A stretch of 64,000 nt of DNA from Xestospongia bergquistia (taxonomy: Eukaryota; Porifera; Demospongiae; Haplosclerida; Petrosiidae), in the NCBI GenBank assembly GCA_963965975.1, contig OZ014419.1:4925677-4989676 (forward strand), in the 5' to 3' direction. The first letter of the stretch is position 1. Every line of letters starts with the position of its first letter. This document shows, piece after piece, positions 50,188 through 62,603 of the stretch. The notes under the pieces are model-generated. The model was not told the origin of the DNA. It saw only the letters and a list, made by a program, of their open reading frames with translations, and ran no database searches. The translations under genes were made by a program, and so were the position numbers.

Positions 50188-52559
50188 TATAGTTAGTCCC
50201 ATAGAGTCCTTTAGACTGAGCTGTTTACTTTATTAACTTCAGTCAATATTCTAAACCTCCTCAATTTACAGACTTTAGACTGTTAATGCAAACCAACTTA
50301 CTAAACTGTTAATAACAGTTTATTTAGTTAGTCCCATAGAGTCCTTTAGACTTAGCTGTTTACTTTATTAATTTCACTCAATAGCTAAAACTTCTAAAGT
50401 CTTTAATTTAAAGACTTTAGAGTGTTAATGCAAACCAACTTACTAAACTGTTAATAACAATTCATTTATTTAGTCACTTAGAGTCCATTGGACTGAGCTG
50501 TTTACTTTGTCAACTTCAATCAATACTCTAAACCTTCTAAATTCTTTAATTTAAAGACTTTAGAGTGTTAATGCAAACCAACTTACTAAACAGTTAATAA
50601 CAGTTTATTTAGTTAGTCCCACAGAGTCCTTTAGACTGAGTTGTTTACTATATTAACTTCACTCACTAGTCTAAACCTTCTAAAGTCTTTAATTTAAAGG
50701 CTTTAGGCTGTTAATGCAAACCAACTTACTAAACTGTTAATAACAGTTTATTTAGTTAGTCCCATAGTGTCCTTTAGTCTGAGCTTTTTACTTTATTAAC
50801 TTCACTCAATAGTCGAAACCTACTAAAGTCTTTAATTTAAAGACTTTAGAGTGTTAATGCAAACCAACTTACTAAACTGTTAATAGCAGTTTATTTATTT
50901 AGTCCCATAGAGTCCTTTAGACTTAGCTGTTTACTTTATTCACTTCACTCAATAGCTTAAACTTCTAAAGTCTTTAATTTAAAGACTTTAGAGTGTTAAT
51001 GCAAACCAACTTACTAAACTGTTAATAACGATTCATTTATTTAGTCAGTTAGAGTCCACTGGATGGAGCTGTTCACTTTGTCAACTTCAATCAATAGTCT
51101 AAACTTTCTAAAGTCTTTAATTTAAAGTCTTTAGAGTGTTAATGCAAACCAACTTACTAAACTGTTAATAACAGTTTATTTAGTTAGTCCCACAGAGTCC
51201 TTTAGACTGAGTTGTTTACTTTATTAACTTCACTCACTAGTCTAAACCTTCTAAAGTCTTTAATTTAAAGACTTTAGACTGTTAATGCAAGCCAACTTAC
51301 TAAACTGTTAATAACATTTTATTTAGTTTGTCCCATAGAGTCCCTTAGACTGAGCTTTTTACTTTATTAACTTCACTCAATAGTCGAAACCTTCTAAAGT
51401 CTTTAATTTAAAGACTTTAGAGTGTTAATGCAAACCAACTTACTAAACAGTTAATAACAGTTTATTTAATCAGTCCCATAGAGTCCTTTAGACTGAGCTG
51501 TTTACTTTACTAACTTCACTCAATAGTCTAAACCTTCTAAAGTCTTTAATTTAAAGACTTTAGAGTGTTAATGCAAACCAACTTACTAAACTGTTAATAA
51601 CTTTTCATTTAGTTAGTCCCATAGAGTCCATTAGACTGAGCTGTTTACCTTGTTAACTTCACTCAATAGTCTAAACCTTCTAAAGTCTTTAATTTAAAGA
51701 CTTTAGAGTGTTAATGCAAACAAACTTATTAAACTGTTAATAAAAGTTTATTTAGTTAGTCCCATAGAGTCCATTAGACTGAGCTGTTTACTTTATTAAC
51801 TTCACTCAATAGTCTAAACCTTCTAAAGTCTTTAATTTAAAGACTTTAGATTGTTAATGCAAACCAACCTACTAAACTGTTAATAACAGTTCATTTAGTT
51901 AGTCCCATAGAGTCCGTTAGACTTAGCTATTTAATTTGTTAAATTCAATCAATAGTCTAAGCCTTCTAAAGTCTTCAATTTAAAGACTTTAGAGTGTTAA
52001 TCCAAAAGAAACTTACTAAACTGATAATAACTGTTCATTTAGTTAGTCCCATAGAGTCCATTAGACTGAACTGTTTACTTTGTTAACTTCAATCAATAGT
52101 CTAAACCTTCTAAAGTCTTTAATTTAAAGACTTTAGAGTGTTAATGCAAACCAACTTACTAAACTGTTAATAACAGTTTATTTAGTTAGTCCCACAGAGT
52201 CCTTTAGACTGAGTTGTTTACTTTATTAACTTCACTTACTAGTCTAAACCTTCTAAAGTCTTTAATTTAAACTTTAGAGTGTTAAGGCAAAGCAACTAAC
52301 TAAACTGTTAATAACAGTTTATTTAGTTAGTCCCACAGAATCCTTTAGACTGAGCTGTTTACTTTATTAACTTCTCTCAATAGTCTTAACCTTCTAAAGT
52401 CTTTAATTTAAAGACTTTAGAGTGTTAATGCAAACAAACTTACTAAACTGTTAATAACAGTTTATTTAGTTAGTCCCGTAGAGTCCTTTAGACAGAGCTG
52501 TTTACTTTATTAACTTCACTCAATAGTCTAAACCTTCTAAAGTCTTTATTTTAAAGACT

Positions 52560-53040
52560 TTAGATGGTTAATGCAAACCAACTTACAAAACTGTTCATAA
52601 CAGTTTATCTAGTTAGTACCATAGAGTCCTTTAGACAGAGCTGTTTACTTTGTTAACTTCAATCAATAGTCTAAACCTTCTAAAGTCTTTAATTTAAAGA
52701 CTTTCGATTGTTAATGCAAACCAACTTAGAAAACTGTTCATAACAGTTTATTTAGTTAGTACCATTGAGTCCATTTGACTGAGCTGTTTACTTTATTAAC
52801 TTCACTCAATAGTCTAAACCTTCTAAAGTCTTTAATTTAAAGACTTTAGATTGTTAATGAAAACCAACTTACAAAAGTATTCATAACAGTTTATTTAGTT
52901 AGTACCATTGAGTCCATTTGACTGAGTTGTTTACTTTATTAACTTCAGTCAATAGTCTAAACCTTCTAAAGTCTTTAATTTAAAGACTTTAGACTGTTAA
53001 TGCAAACCAACTTACAAAACTGTTCATAACAGTTTATTTA
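52560..53040 (+). repeat. Run of one monomer type
   Basis: Four consecutive monomers share AACTTACAAAACTG or a close form followed by TTCATAACAG (near 52581, 52725, 52866 and 53010), and two successive ones carry GTACCATTGAGTCC (52760 and 52903) with CATTTGACTGAG. Neighbouring monomers here resemble each other more than monomers an HOR period away, the reverse of most of the window. This indicates amplification of a single monomer. Confidence 0.75.
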
Positions 53041-55245
53041 GTTAGTCCCATAGAGTCCTTTAGACTGAACTGTTAACTTTATTAACTTCACTCAATAGTC
53101 TAAACCTTCTAAAGTCTTTAATTTAAAGACTTTAGAGTGTTAATGCAAACCAACTTATTAAACTGATAATAACAGTTTATTTAGTTAGTCCCATAGAGTC
53201 CATTAGACTGAGCTGTTTACTTTATTAACTTCACTCAATAGTCGAAACCTTGTAAAGTCTTTCATTTAAAGACTTTAGATTGTTAATGCACACCAACTTA
53301 CTAAACTGTTAACAACATTTCATATATTTAGTCCCATAGAGTCCATTACACTGAGCTGTCTACTTTGTTAACTTAAATCAATAGTCTAAACCATCTAAAG
53401 TCTTGAATTTAAAGACCTTAGAGTGTTAATGCAAACCAACTTACTAAACTGTTAATAACAGTTTATTTAGTTAGTCCCACGAAGTCCTTCTGGCTGAGCT
53501 GTTTACTTTATTAACTTCACTCAATAGTCTAAACTTCTAAAGTCTTTAATTTAAAGACTTTAGAGTGTTAATGCAAACCAACTTACTAAACTGCTAATAA
53601 CAGTTTATTTAGTTAGTCCCATAGAGTCCTTTAGACTGAGTTGTTTACTTTATTAACTTCACTCAGTACTCTAAACCTTCTAAAGTCTTTAATTTAAAGA
53701 CTTTAGAGTGTTAAGGCAAAGCAACTAACTAAACTGTTAATAACAGTTTACTTAGTCCCACAGAGTCCTTTAGACTGAGCTGTTTACTTTATTAACTTCA
53801 CTCAATAGTCTAAACCTTCTAAAGTCTTTAATTTAAAGACTTTAGAGTGTTAATGCAAAGCAACTTACTAAACTGTTAATAACAGTTTATTTAGTTAGTC
53901 CCATAGAGTCCATTAAACTGAGCTGTTTACTTTGTTAACTTCAATCAATAGTCTAAACCTTCTAAAGTCTTTAATTTAAAGACTTTAGAGTGTTAACGAA
54001 AACCAACTTACTAAACTGTTAAAAACAGTTGATATAGTTAGTCCCATAGAGTCCATTAAACTGAGCTGTTTACTTTGTTAACTTCAATCAATAGTCTAAA
54101 CCTTCTAAAGTCTTTAATTTAAAGACTTTAGAGTGTTAATGCAAACCAACTTACTAAACTGTTAATTACAGTTTATTTATTTAGTCCAATAGAGTCCTTA
54201 GACTGAGCTGTTTACTTTATTAACTTCACTCAATAGTCTAAACCTTCTAAAGTCTTTAATTTAAAGACTTTATATTGTTAATGCAAACAAACTTACTAAA
54301 CTGATAATAACAGTCCATTTAGTTAGTTCCATAGAGTGCATTAGGCTAAGCTTTTTACTTTGTTAAATTCAATCAATAGTCTAAACCTTCTAAAGTGTTT
54401 TATTTAAAGACTTTAGAGTGTTAAAGCAAAGCAACTTACTAAACTGTTAATAACAGTTTATTTAGTTAGTCCCATAGAGTCCTTTAGATTGAGCAGTTTA
54501 CTTTATTAACTTCACTCAATAGTCTAAACCTTCTAAACTCCTTAATTTAAAGACTTTATAGTGTTAATGCAAACCAACTTACTAAACGGTTAATAACTGT
54601 TCATTTAGTTAGTCCCATAGAGTCCATTAGACTGAGCTGTTTACTTTATTAACTTCAATCAATAGTCTATACCTTCTAAAGTCTTTAATTTAAAGACTTT
54701 AGAGTGTTAATGCAAACAAACTTACTAAACTGTTAATAATAGTTTATTTAGTTAGTCAAATAGAGTCCTTAGACTGAGCTGTTTACTTTATTAACTTCAC
54801 TCAACAGTCTAAACCTTCTAAAGTCTTTAATTTAAAGACTTTAGACTGTTAATGCAAACCAACTTACAAAACTGTTAATAACAGCTCATTTAGTCAGTCC
54901 CATAGAGTCCATTAGTCTGAGCTGTTTACTTTGTTAACTTCAATCAATAGTCTAAACCTTCTAAAGTCTTTAATTTAAAGACTTTAGAGTGTTAAGGAAA
55001 ACCAACTTACTAAACTGTTAATAACAGTTTATTTAGTTAGTCCCATAGAGTCCTTTAGACTGAGCTGTTTACTTTATTAACTTCACTCAATAGTCGAAAA
55101 CTTCTAAAGTCTTTAATTTAAAGTCTTTACAGTGTTAAAGCAAGCCAACTTTCTAAACTGTTACTAACAGTTTAGTTAGTTAGTACCATAGAGTCCTTTA
55201 TACTGAGCTGTTTACTTTATTAACTTCACTCAATAGTCTAAACCT

Positions 55246-55268
55246 TCTAAAGTCTTAAAGACTTTAGA
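55246..55268. repeat. Shortened but still perfect palindrome
   Basis: TCTAAAGTCTT, A, AAGACTTTAGA: 11-bp arms and a 1-nt centre, from a 6-bp loss across the middle of the 29-bp palindrome. The deletion keeps perfect symmetry. A second case near 56808-56834 has lost 2 bp and reads GTCTTTAATTAAAGAC at its core, again symmetric. Confidence 0.88.
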
Positions 55269-57924
55269 GTGTTAATGCAAACCAACTTAGTAAACTGTTA
55301 ATAAAGTTCATTTAGTTAGTCCCTTAGAGTCCGTTGGACTGAGCTGTTTACTTTGTCAACTTCAATCAATAGTCTAAACCTTTAAAAGTCTTTAATTTAA
55401 AGACTTTAGAGTGTTAATGCAAACCAACTTACTTAACTGTTAATAACAGTTTATTTAGTTAGTCCCAGAGAATCCTTTAGACTGAGTTGTTTCCTTTATT
55501 AACTTCACTAACTACTCTAAACCTTCTAAAGTCCTTGATTTCAAGACTTTAGAGTGTTAATGCAAACCAACTTACTAAACTGTTAGTAACAGTTTATTTA
55601 CTTAGTCCCATAGAGTCCTTTAGACTGAGCTGTTTACTTTCTTAACATCACTCATTATTCGAAACCTTCTAAAGTCTTTAATTTAAAGACTTTAGAGTGT
55701 TAATGCAAACTAACTTACTAAACTGTTAATAACAGTTTATTTAGTTAGTTCCATAGAGTCCATTAGACTGAGCTGTTTACTTTATTAACTTCACTCAATA
55801 GTCTAAACCTTCTAAAGTCTTTAATTTAAAGACTTGAGAGTGTTAATGCAAACAAACCTACTTAACTGTTAATAACAGTTTATTTAGTTAGTCCCACAGA
55901 ATCCTTTAGACTGAGTTGTTTACTTTATTAACTTCACTAACTACTCTAAACCTTCTAAAGTCTTTAATTTAAAGACTTTAGAGTGTTAATGCAAACCAAC
56001 TTCCTAAACTGTTAATAACAGTTTACTTAGTTAGTCCCATAGAGTCCATTAGACTCAGCTGTTTACTTTATTAACTTCACTCAATAGTCGAAACCTTCTA
56101 AAGTCTTTACTTTAAAGACTTTAGAGTGTTAAGGCAAAACCAACTTACTAAACTGTTAATAACAGTTTATTTAGTTAGTCCCATAGAGTCCTTTAGACAG
56201 AGCTTTTTAGTTTATTAACTTCACTCAAGAGTCTAAACCTTCTAAAGTCTTTAATTTAAAGACTTTAGAGTGTTAATGCAAACCAACTTACTAAAGTGTT
56301 ATAACTGTTCATTTAATTAGTCCCATAGAGTCCATTAGACTGAGCTGTTTACTTTATTAACTTCACTCAATAGTCTAAACCTTCTAAAGTCTTTAATTTA
56401 AAGACTTTAGAGTGTTAATGCAAACCAACTTACTAAACTGTTAATAACATTTTATTTAGTAAGTCCCGTAGAATCCTTAGACTGAGCTGTTTACTTTATT
56501 AACTTCACTCAATAGTCTAAACCTTCTAAAGTCTATAATTTAAAGACTTTATAGTGTTAATGCAAACCAACTTACTAAACTGTTAATAAAGGTTCCTTTA
56601 GTTAGTCCCATAGAGTCCGTTAGACTAAGCTGTTTACTTTGTTAATTTCATTCAGTAGTCTAAACCTTGTAAAGTCTTTAATTTAAAGACTTTAGAGTGT
56701 TAAAGTAAAGCATCTTACTAAACTGTTAATAACAGTTTATTTATTTAGTCATATAGAGTCCATTAGACTGAGCTGTTTACTTTATTAACTTCAATGAACA
56801 GTCTAAACGTTCTAAAGTCTTTAATTAAAGACTTGTGAGTGTTAAAGCAAAGCAAATTCCTAAACTGTTAATAAAAGTTTATTTAGTTAGTCCCATAGAG
56901 TCCTTTAGACTGAGCTGTTTACTTAGTTAACTTCACTCAATAGTCTAAACCTTCTAAAGTCTTTAATTTAAAGACTTTAGAGTGTTAATGCATACCAACT
57001 TACTAAACTGTTTATAACCGTTTATTTAGTTAGTCCCATAGAGTCCATTAGACTGAGCTGTTTACTTTGTTAACTTCAATCAGTAGTCTAAACCTTCTAA
57101 CGTCTTTAATTTAAAGACTTAGAGTGTTAAAGCAAAGCTACTTTCCAAACTGTTAATAACAGTTTATTTAGTTAGTCCCATAGAGTCCTTAAGACATAGC
57201 TGTTTACTTTATTAACTTCACTCAATAGTCTAAACTTTCTAAAGTCTTTAATTTAAAGACTTAAGATTGTTAATGCAAACCAACTTACTAAACTGTTAAT
57301 GACATTTTAGTTAGTTAGTACCATAGAGTCCTTTATACTGAGCTGTTTACTTTATTAACTTCACTCAATAGTCTAAACCTTCTAAAGTCTTAATTTAAAG
57401 TCTTTAGAGTGTTAATGCATACCAACTTACTAAACTGTTAATAATAGTTTATTTAGTTAGTCCCATAGAGTCCTTTAGACTGAGCTGTTTACTTTATTAA
57501 CTTCACTCAATAGTCTAAACCTTCTAAAGTCTTTAATTTAAAGATTATTGAGTGTTAAGGCAACCAACTTACTAAACTGTTAATAACAGTTTATTTAGTT
57601 AGTCCCATAGAGTCCATTAGACTGAGCTGTTTACTTTATTAACTTCACTCAATAGTCTAAACCTTCTAAACTCTTTAACTTAAAGACTTTAGAGTGTTAA
57701 TGCAAACCAACTTACTAAACTGTTAATAACAGTTTATTTAGTTAGTCCCATAGAGTCCTTTAGACTGATCTGTTTACTTTGTTGACTTCACTCGACAGTC
57801 TAACCTTCTAAAGTCTTTAATTTAAAGACTTTAGAGTGTTAATGCAAACCAACTACTAAACTGTTAATAACAGTTCATTTAGTTAGTCCCGTAGAGTCCA
57901 TTAGACTGAGGTGTTTACTTTGTT

Positions 57925-59020
57925 AACTTCAATCAATAGTCTTAACTTTCTAAAGTCTTTAATTTAAAGACTTTAGAGTGTTAAGGCAAACTAACTTACA
58001 AAACAGTTAATAACAGTTTATTTAGTTAGTCCCATAGAGTCCTTTAGACTGAGCTGTTTACTTTATTAACTTCACTCAATAGTCCAAACCTTCTAAAGTC
58101 CTTTATTTACAGACTTTAAAGTGTTAATGCAAAAAAACTTACAAAACTGTTAATAACAGTTTATATAGTTAGACCAATAGAGTCCTTTACACAGATGTGT
58201 TTTCTTTATTAACTTCACTCAATAGTCTAAACCTTCTAAAGTCTTTAATTTAAAGACTTTAGAGTGTTAATGCAAACCAACTTACTAAACTGTTAATAAC
58301 ATTTTATTTAGTTAGTCCCATAGAGTCCTTTAGACAGAGCTGTTTACTTTATTAACTTCACTCAATAGTCTAAACCTTCTAAAGTTTTTAATTTAAAGAC
58401 TAGAGAGTGTAAAGGCAAGCCAACTTACTAAACTGTTAATAACAGTTTATTTTGTTAGTCCCATAGAGTCCATTAGACTGAGCTGATTACTTTGTTAACT
58501 TCAATCAATAGTCTAAACCTTCTAAAGTCTTCAATTTAAAGACTTTATAGTGTTAATACAAACCAACTTACTAAACTGTTAATAACTGTTCATTTAGTTA
58601 GTCCCATAGAGTCCATTAGACTGAGTTGTTTACTTTGTTAACTTCAATGAATAGTCTAAACTTTCTAAAGTCTTTAATTTAAAGACTTTAGAGTGTCAAG
58701 GCAAACCAACTTACTAAACTGTTAATAACAGTTTATTTAGTTAGTCCCATCGAGTCCTTTAGACTGAGCTGTTTACTTTATTAACTTCACTCAATAGTCT
58801 AAACCTTCTAAAGTCTTTAATTTAAAGACCTTAGAGTGTTAAGGCAAACCAACTTACCAAACTGTTTATAACAGTTTATTTAGTTAGTCCCATAGAGTCC
58901 TTTAGACTGAGCTGTTTACTTTATTAACTTCACTCAATAGTCTAAACCTTCTAAAGTCTTTAATTTAAAGACTTTAGAGTGTTAAGGCAAACAAACTTAC
59001 GAAACTGTTAATAACAGTTT
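57925..59020 (+). repeat. 11-mer HOR at 58 kb, copy 1
   Basis: Matches 59497-60595 at offset 1572: GTCTTAACTT at 57939 and 59511, AGTCCAAACC at 58081 and 59653, the GATGTGTTTTC monomer, AAAGTTTTTAATTTAAAG, GGCAAGCCAAC and CAATGAATAGTC. The 11-monomer period is the same as at 45-48 kb, although the marker variants differ. Confidence 0.83.
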
Positions 59021-59496
59021 ATTTAGTTAGTCCCATAGAATCCTTTAGACTGAGCTGTTTACTTTATTAACTTCACTCAATAGTCTAAACCCTCTAAAGT
59101 CTTTAATTTAAGGACTTTGGAGTGTTAATGCCAACCAACTTACTAAACTGTTAATAACTGTTCTTTTAGTTAGTCCCATATGTCCATTAGACTGAGCTGT
59201 TTACTTTGTTAACTTCACTCAATAGTCTAAACCTTCTAAAGTCTTTAATTTAAAGACTTTAGAGTGTTAATGCAAACCAACTTCCTAAACTGTTAATAAC
59301 AGTTTATTTGGTTAGTCCCATAGAGTCCTTTCGACTGAGTTGTTTACTTTATTAACTTCACTCACTAGTCTAAACTTTCTAAAGTCTTTAATTTAAAGTC
59401 TTTAGAGTGTTAAGGCAAAGCAACTAACTAAACTCTTAATAACAGTTTATTTAGTTAGACCCACAGAGTCCTTTAGACTGAGCTGTTTACTTTGTT

Positions 59497-60595
59497 AACT
59501 TCAATCAATAGTCTTAACTTTCTAAAGTCTTTAATTTAAAGACTTTAGAGTGTTAAGGCAAACTAACTTACAAAACAGCTAATAACAGTTTATTTAGTTA
59601 GTCCCATAGAGTCCTTTAGACTGAGCTGTTTACTTTATTAACTTCACTCAATAGTCCAAACCTTCTAAAGTCTTTTATTTAAAGACTTTAAAGTGTTAAT
59701 GCCAAAAAACTTACAAAACTGTTAATAACAGTTTATATAGTTAGACCAATAGAGTCCTTTACACTGATGTGTTTTCTTTATTAACTTCACTCAATAGTCT
59801 AAACCTTCTAAAGTCTTTAATTTAAAGACTTTAGAGTGTTAATGCAAACCAACTTACTAAACTGTTAATAACATTTTATTTAGTTAGTCCCATAGAGTCC
59901 TTTAGACAGAGCTGTTTACTTTATTAACTTCACTCAATAGTCTAAACCTTCTAAAGTTTTTAATTTAAAGACTATACAGTGTAAAGGCAAGCCAACTTAC
60001 TAAACTGTTAATAACAGTTTATTTTGTTAGTCCCATAGAGTCCATTAGACTGAGCTGATTACTTTGTTAACTTCAATCAATAGTCTAAACCTTCTAAAGT
60101 CTTCAATGTAAAGACTTTATAGTGTTAATACAAACAAACTTACTAAACTGTTAATAACTGTTCATTTATTTAGTCCCATAGAGGCCATTAGACTGAGTTG
60201 TTTACTTTGTTAACTTCAATGAATAGTCTAAACTTTCTAAAGTCTTTAATTTAAAGACTTTAGAGTGTCAAGGCAAACCAACTTACTAAACTGTTAATAA
60301 CAGTTTATTTAGTTAGTCCCATCGAGTCCTTTAGACTGAGCTGTTTACTTTATTAACTTCACTCAATAGTCTAAACATTCTAAAGTCTTTAATTTAAAGA
60401 CTTTAGAGTGTTAAGGCAAACCAACTTACCAAACTGTTAATAACAGTTTGTATAGTTAGTCCAATAGAGTCCTTTAGACTGTGCTGTTTACTTTATTAAC
60501 TTCACTCAATAGTCTAAACCTTCTAAAGTCTGTAATTTAAAGACTTTAGAGTGTTAATGCAAACAAACTTACGAAACTGTTAATAACAGTTTATT
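59497..60595 (+). repeat. 11-mer HOR at 58 kb, copy 2
   Basis: Partner of 57925-59020. It ends where three further monomers (60595-60995) have been inserted before the sequence resumes the order of copy 1. Confidence 0.83.
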
Positions 60596-60995
60596 TAGTT
60601 AGTCCCATAGAGTCCTTTAAACAGAGCTGTTTACTTTATTAACTTCACTCAATAGTCTAAACCTTCTAAAGTCTTTAATTTAAAGACTATAGAGTGTTAA
60701 GGCAAGCCAACTTACTAAACTGTTAATAACAGTTTATTTTGTTAGTCCCATAGAGTCCATTAGACTGAGCTGTTTACTTTGTTAACTTCAATTAATAGTC
60801 TAAACCTTCTAAAGTCTTCAATTTAAAGACTTTATAGTGTTAATGCAAAACAACTTACTAAACGGTTAATAACTGTTCATTTAGTTAGTCCCATAGAGGC
60901 CATTAGACGGAGCTGTTTACATTTTTAACTTCAATGAATAGTCTAAACCTTCTAAAGTCTTTAATTTAAAGACTTTAAAGTGTTAAGGCTAACAA
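60595..60995 (+). repeat. Extra 3-monomer block
   Basis: AAACAGAGCTG, GGCAAGCCAAC with TTTATTTTGTTAG, CAATTAATAGTC and GAGGCCATTAG. It resembles 58330-58730 and 59900-60300 and recurs at about 62597-63000 (AATTAATAG at 60790 and 62792, offset 2002, 14 monomers). After it the order of 58990-59460 resumes at offset 2001. Confidence 0.72.
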
Positions 60996-61002
60996 ACTTA
61001 CG

Positions 61003-61745
61003 AAACTGTTAATAACAGTTTATTTAGTTAGTCCCATAGAATCCTTTAGACTGAGCTGTTTACTTTATTAACTTCACTCAATAGTCTAAACCCTCTAAAG
61101 TCTTTAATTTAAAGACTTTGGAGTGTTAATGCAAACCAACTTACTAAACTGTTAATAACTGTTCTTTTAGTTAGTCCCATAGAGTCCATTAGACTGAGCT
61201 GTTTACTTTGTTAACTTCACTCAATAGTCTAAACCTTCTAAAGTCTTTAATTTAAAGACTTTAGAGTGTTAATGGAAACCAACTTCCTAAACTGTTAATA
61301 ACAGTTTATTTGGTTAGTCCCATAGAGTCCTTTAGACTGAGTTGTTTACTTTATTAACTTCACTCACTAGTCTAAACTTTCTAAAGTCTTTAATTTAAAG
61401 TCTTTAGAGTGTTAAGGCAAAGCAACTAACTAAACTGTTAATAACAGTTTATTTAGTTAGTCCCACAGAGTCCTTTAGACTGAGCTGTTTACTTTATTAA
61501 CTTCACTCAATAGTCTAAACCTTCTAAAGTCCTTAATTTAAAGACTTTAGAGTGTTAATGCAAACCAACTTACTAAACAGTTAATAACAGTTTATTTAGT
61601 TAGTCCCATAGAGTCCTTTAGACTGAGCTGTTTACTGTATTAACATCACTCAATAGTCTAAACCTTCTAAAGTCTTTAATTTAAAGACTTTAGAGTCTTA
61701 ATGCAAACCAACTTACAAAACTGTTAATAACAGTTTATATAGTTA
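61003..61745 (+). repeat. 6-mer HOR at 61 kb, copy 1
   Basis: Matches 61861-62603 at offset 858 (6 x 143): CCTCTAAAG at 61092 and 61950, TTTATTTGGTTAG, TTTAAAGTCTTTAG, and TTTACTGTATTAACATC at 61631 and 62489. Copy 1 itself repeats 58990-59460 at offset about 2001. Confidence 0.82.
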
Positions 61746-61860
61746 GTCCAATAGAGTCCTTTAGACTGAGGTGTTTACTTTGATAACTTCACTCAATAGT
61801 CTAAACCTTCTAAAGTCTTTAATTTAAAGACTTTAGAGTGTTAAGGCAAACCAACTTACT

Positions 61861-62603
61861 AAACTGTTAATAACAGTTTATTTAGTTCGTCCCATAGACT
61901 CCTTTAGACTGAGCTGTTTACTTTATTAACTTCACTCAATAGTCTAAACCCTCTAAAGACTTTAATTTAAAGACTTTGGAGTGTTAATGCAAACCAACTT
62001 ACTAAACTGTTAATAACTGTTCTTTTAGTTAGTCCCATAGAGTCCATTAGACTGAGCTCTTTACTTTGTTAACTTCACTCAATAGTCTAAACCTTCTAAA
62101 GTCTTTAATTTAAAGACTTTAGAGTGTTAATGCAAACCAACTTCCTAAACTGTTAATAACAGTTTATTTGGTTAGTCGCATAGAGTTCTTTAGAATGAGT
62201 TGTTTTCTTTATTAACTTCACTTAATAGTCTAAACTTTCTAAAGTCTTTAATTTAAAGTCTTTAGAGTGTTAAGGCAAAGCAACTAACTAAACTGTTAAT
62301 AACAGTTTATTTTGTTAGTCCCACAGAGTCCTTTAGACTGAGCTGTTTACTTTATTAACTTCACTTAATAGTCTAAACCTTCTAAAGTCTTTAATTTAAA
62401 GACTTTACAGTGTTAATGCAAACCAACTTACTAAACAGTTAATAAGAGTTTATTTAGTTAGTCCCATAGAGTCCTTTAGACTGTGCTGTTTACTGTATTA
62501 ACATCACTCAAAAGTCTAAACCTTCTAAAGTCTTTAATTTAAAGACTTTAGAGTGTTAATGCAAACCAACTTACTAAACTGTTAATAACAGTTTATTTAG
62601 TTA
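61861..62603 (+). repeat. 6-mer HOR at 61 kb, copy 2
   Basis: Partner of 61003-61745 with the same marker order. It is followed by a copy of the 60595-60995 block. Confidence 0.82.

Larger units (their letters stand above)
50046..50188 (+). repeat. Reference type-A monomer
   Basis: A single 143-bp unit that differs from my working consensus at one base only (50114, consensus 69, C to A). It is useful as the coordinate frame for the family: consensus position n equals 50045 + n. Type-A diagnostic bases are CTTTAG at 21-26, TTTATTAAC at 41-49, CACTCAATAG at 52-61, AATGCAAACC at 105-114 and CAGTTTATTTAG across the junction with the next unit. Most monomers in the window are of this type. Confidence 0.9.
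49621..51300 (+). repeat. 6-mer then 4-mer HOR units
   Basis: TTAGTCACTTAGAG at 49621 and 50470 (849 bp, 6 monomers with an 8-bp deletion) and TTAGTCAGTTAGAG at 51041 (571 bp, 4 monomers). Each is followed by a CCCACAGAGTCC monomer with GACTGAGTTG and by a GAAACCTACT-like unit. The second unit lacks the two monomers that carry the shortened palindrome. Confidence 0.78.
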
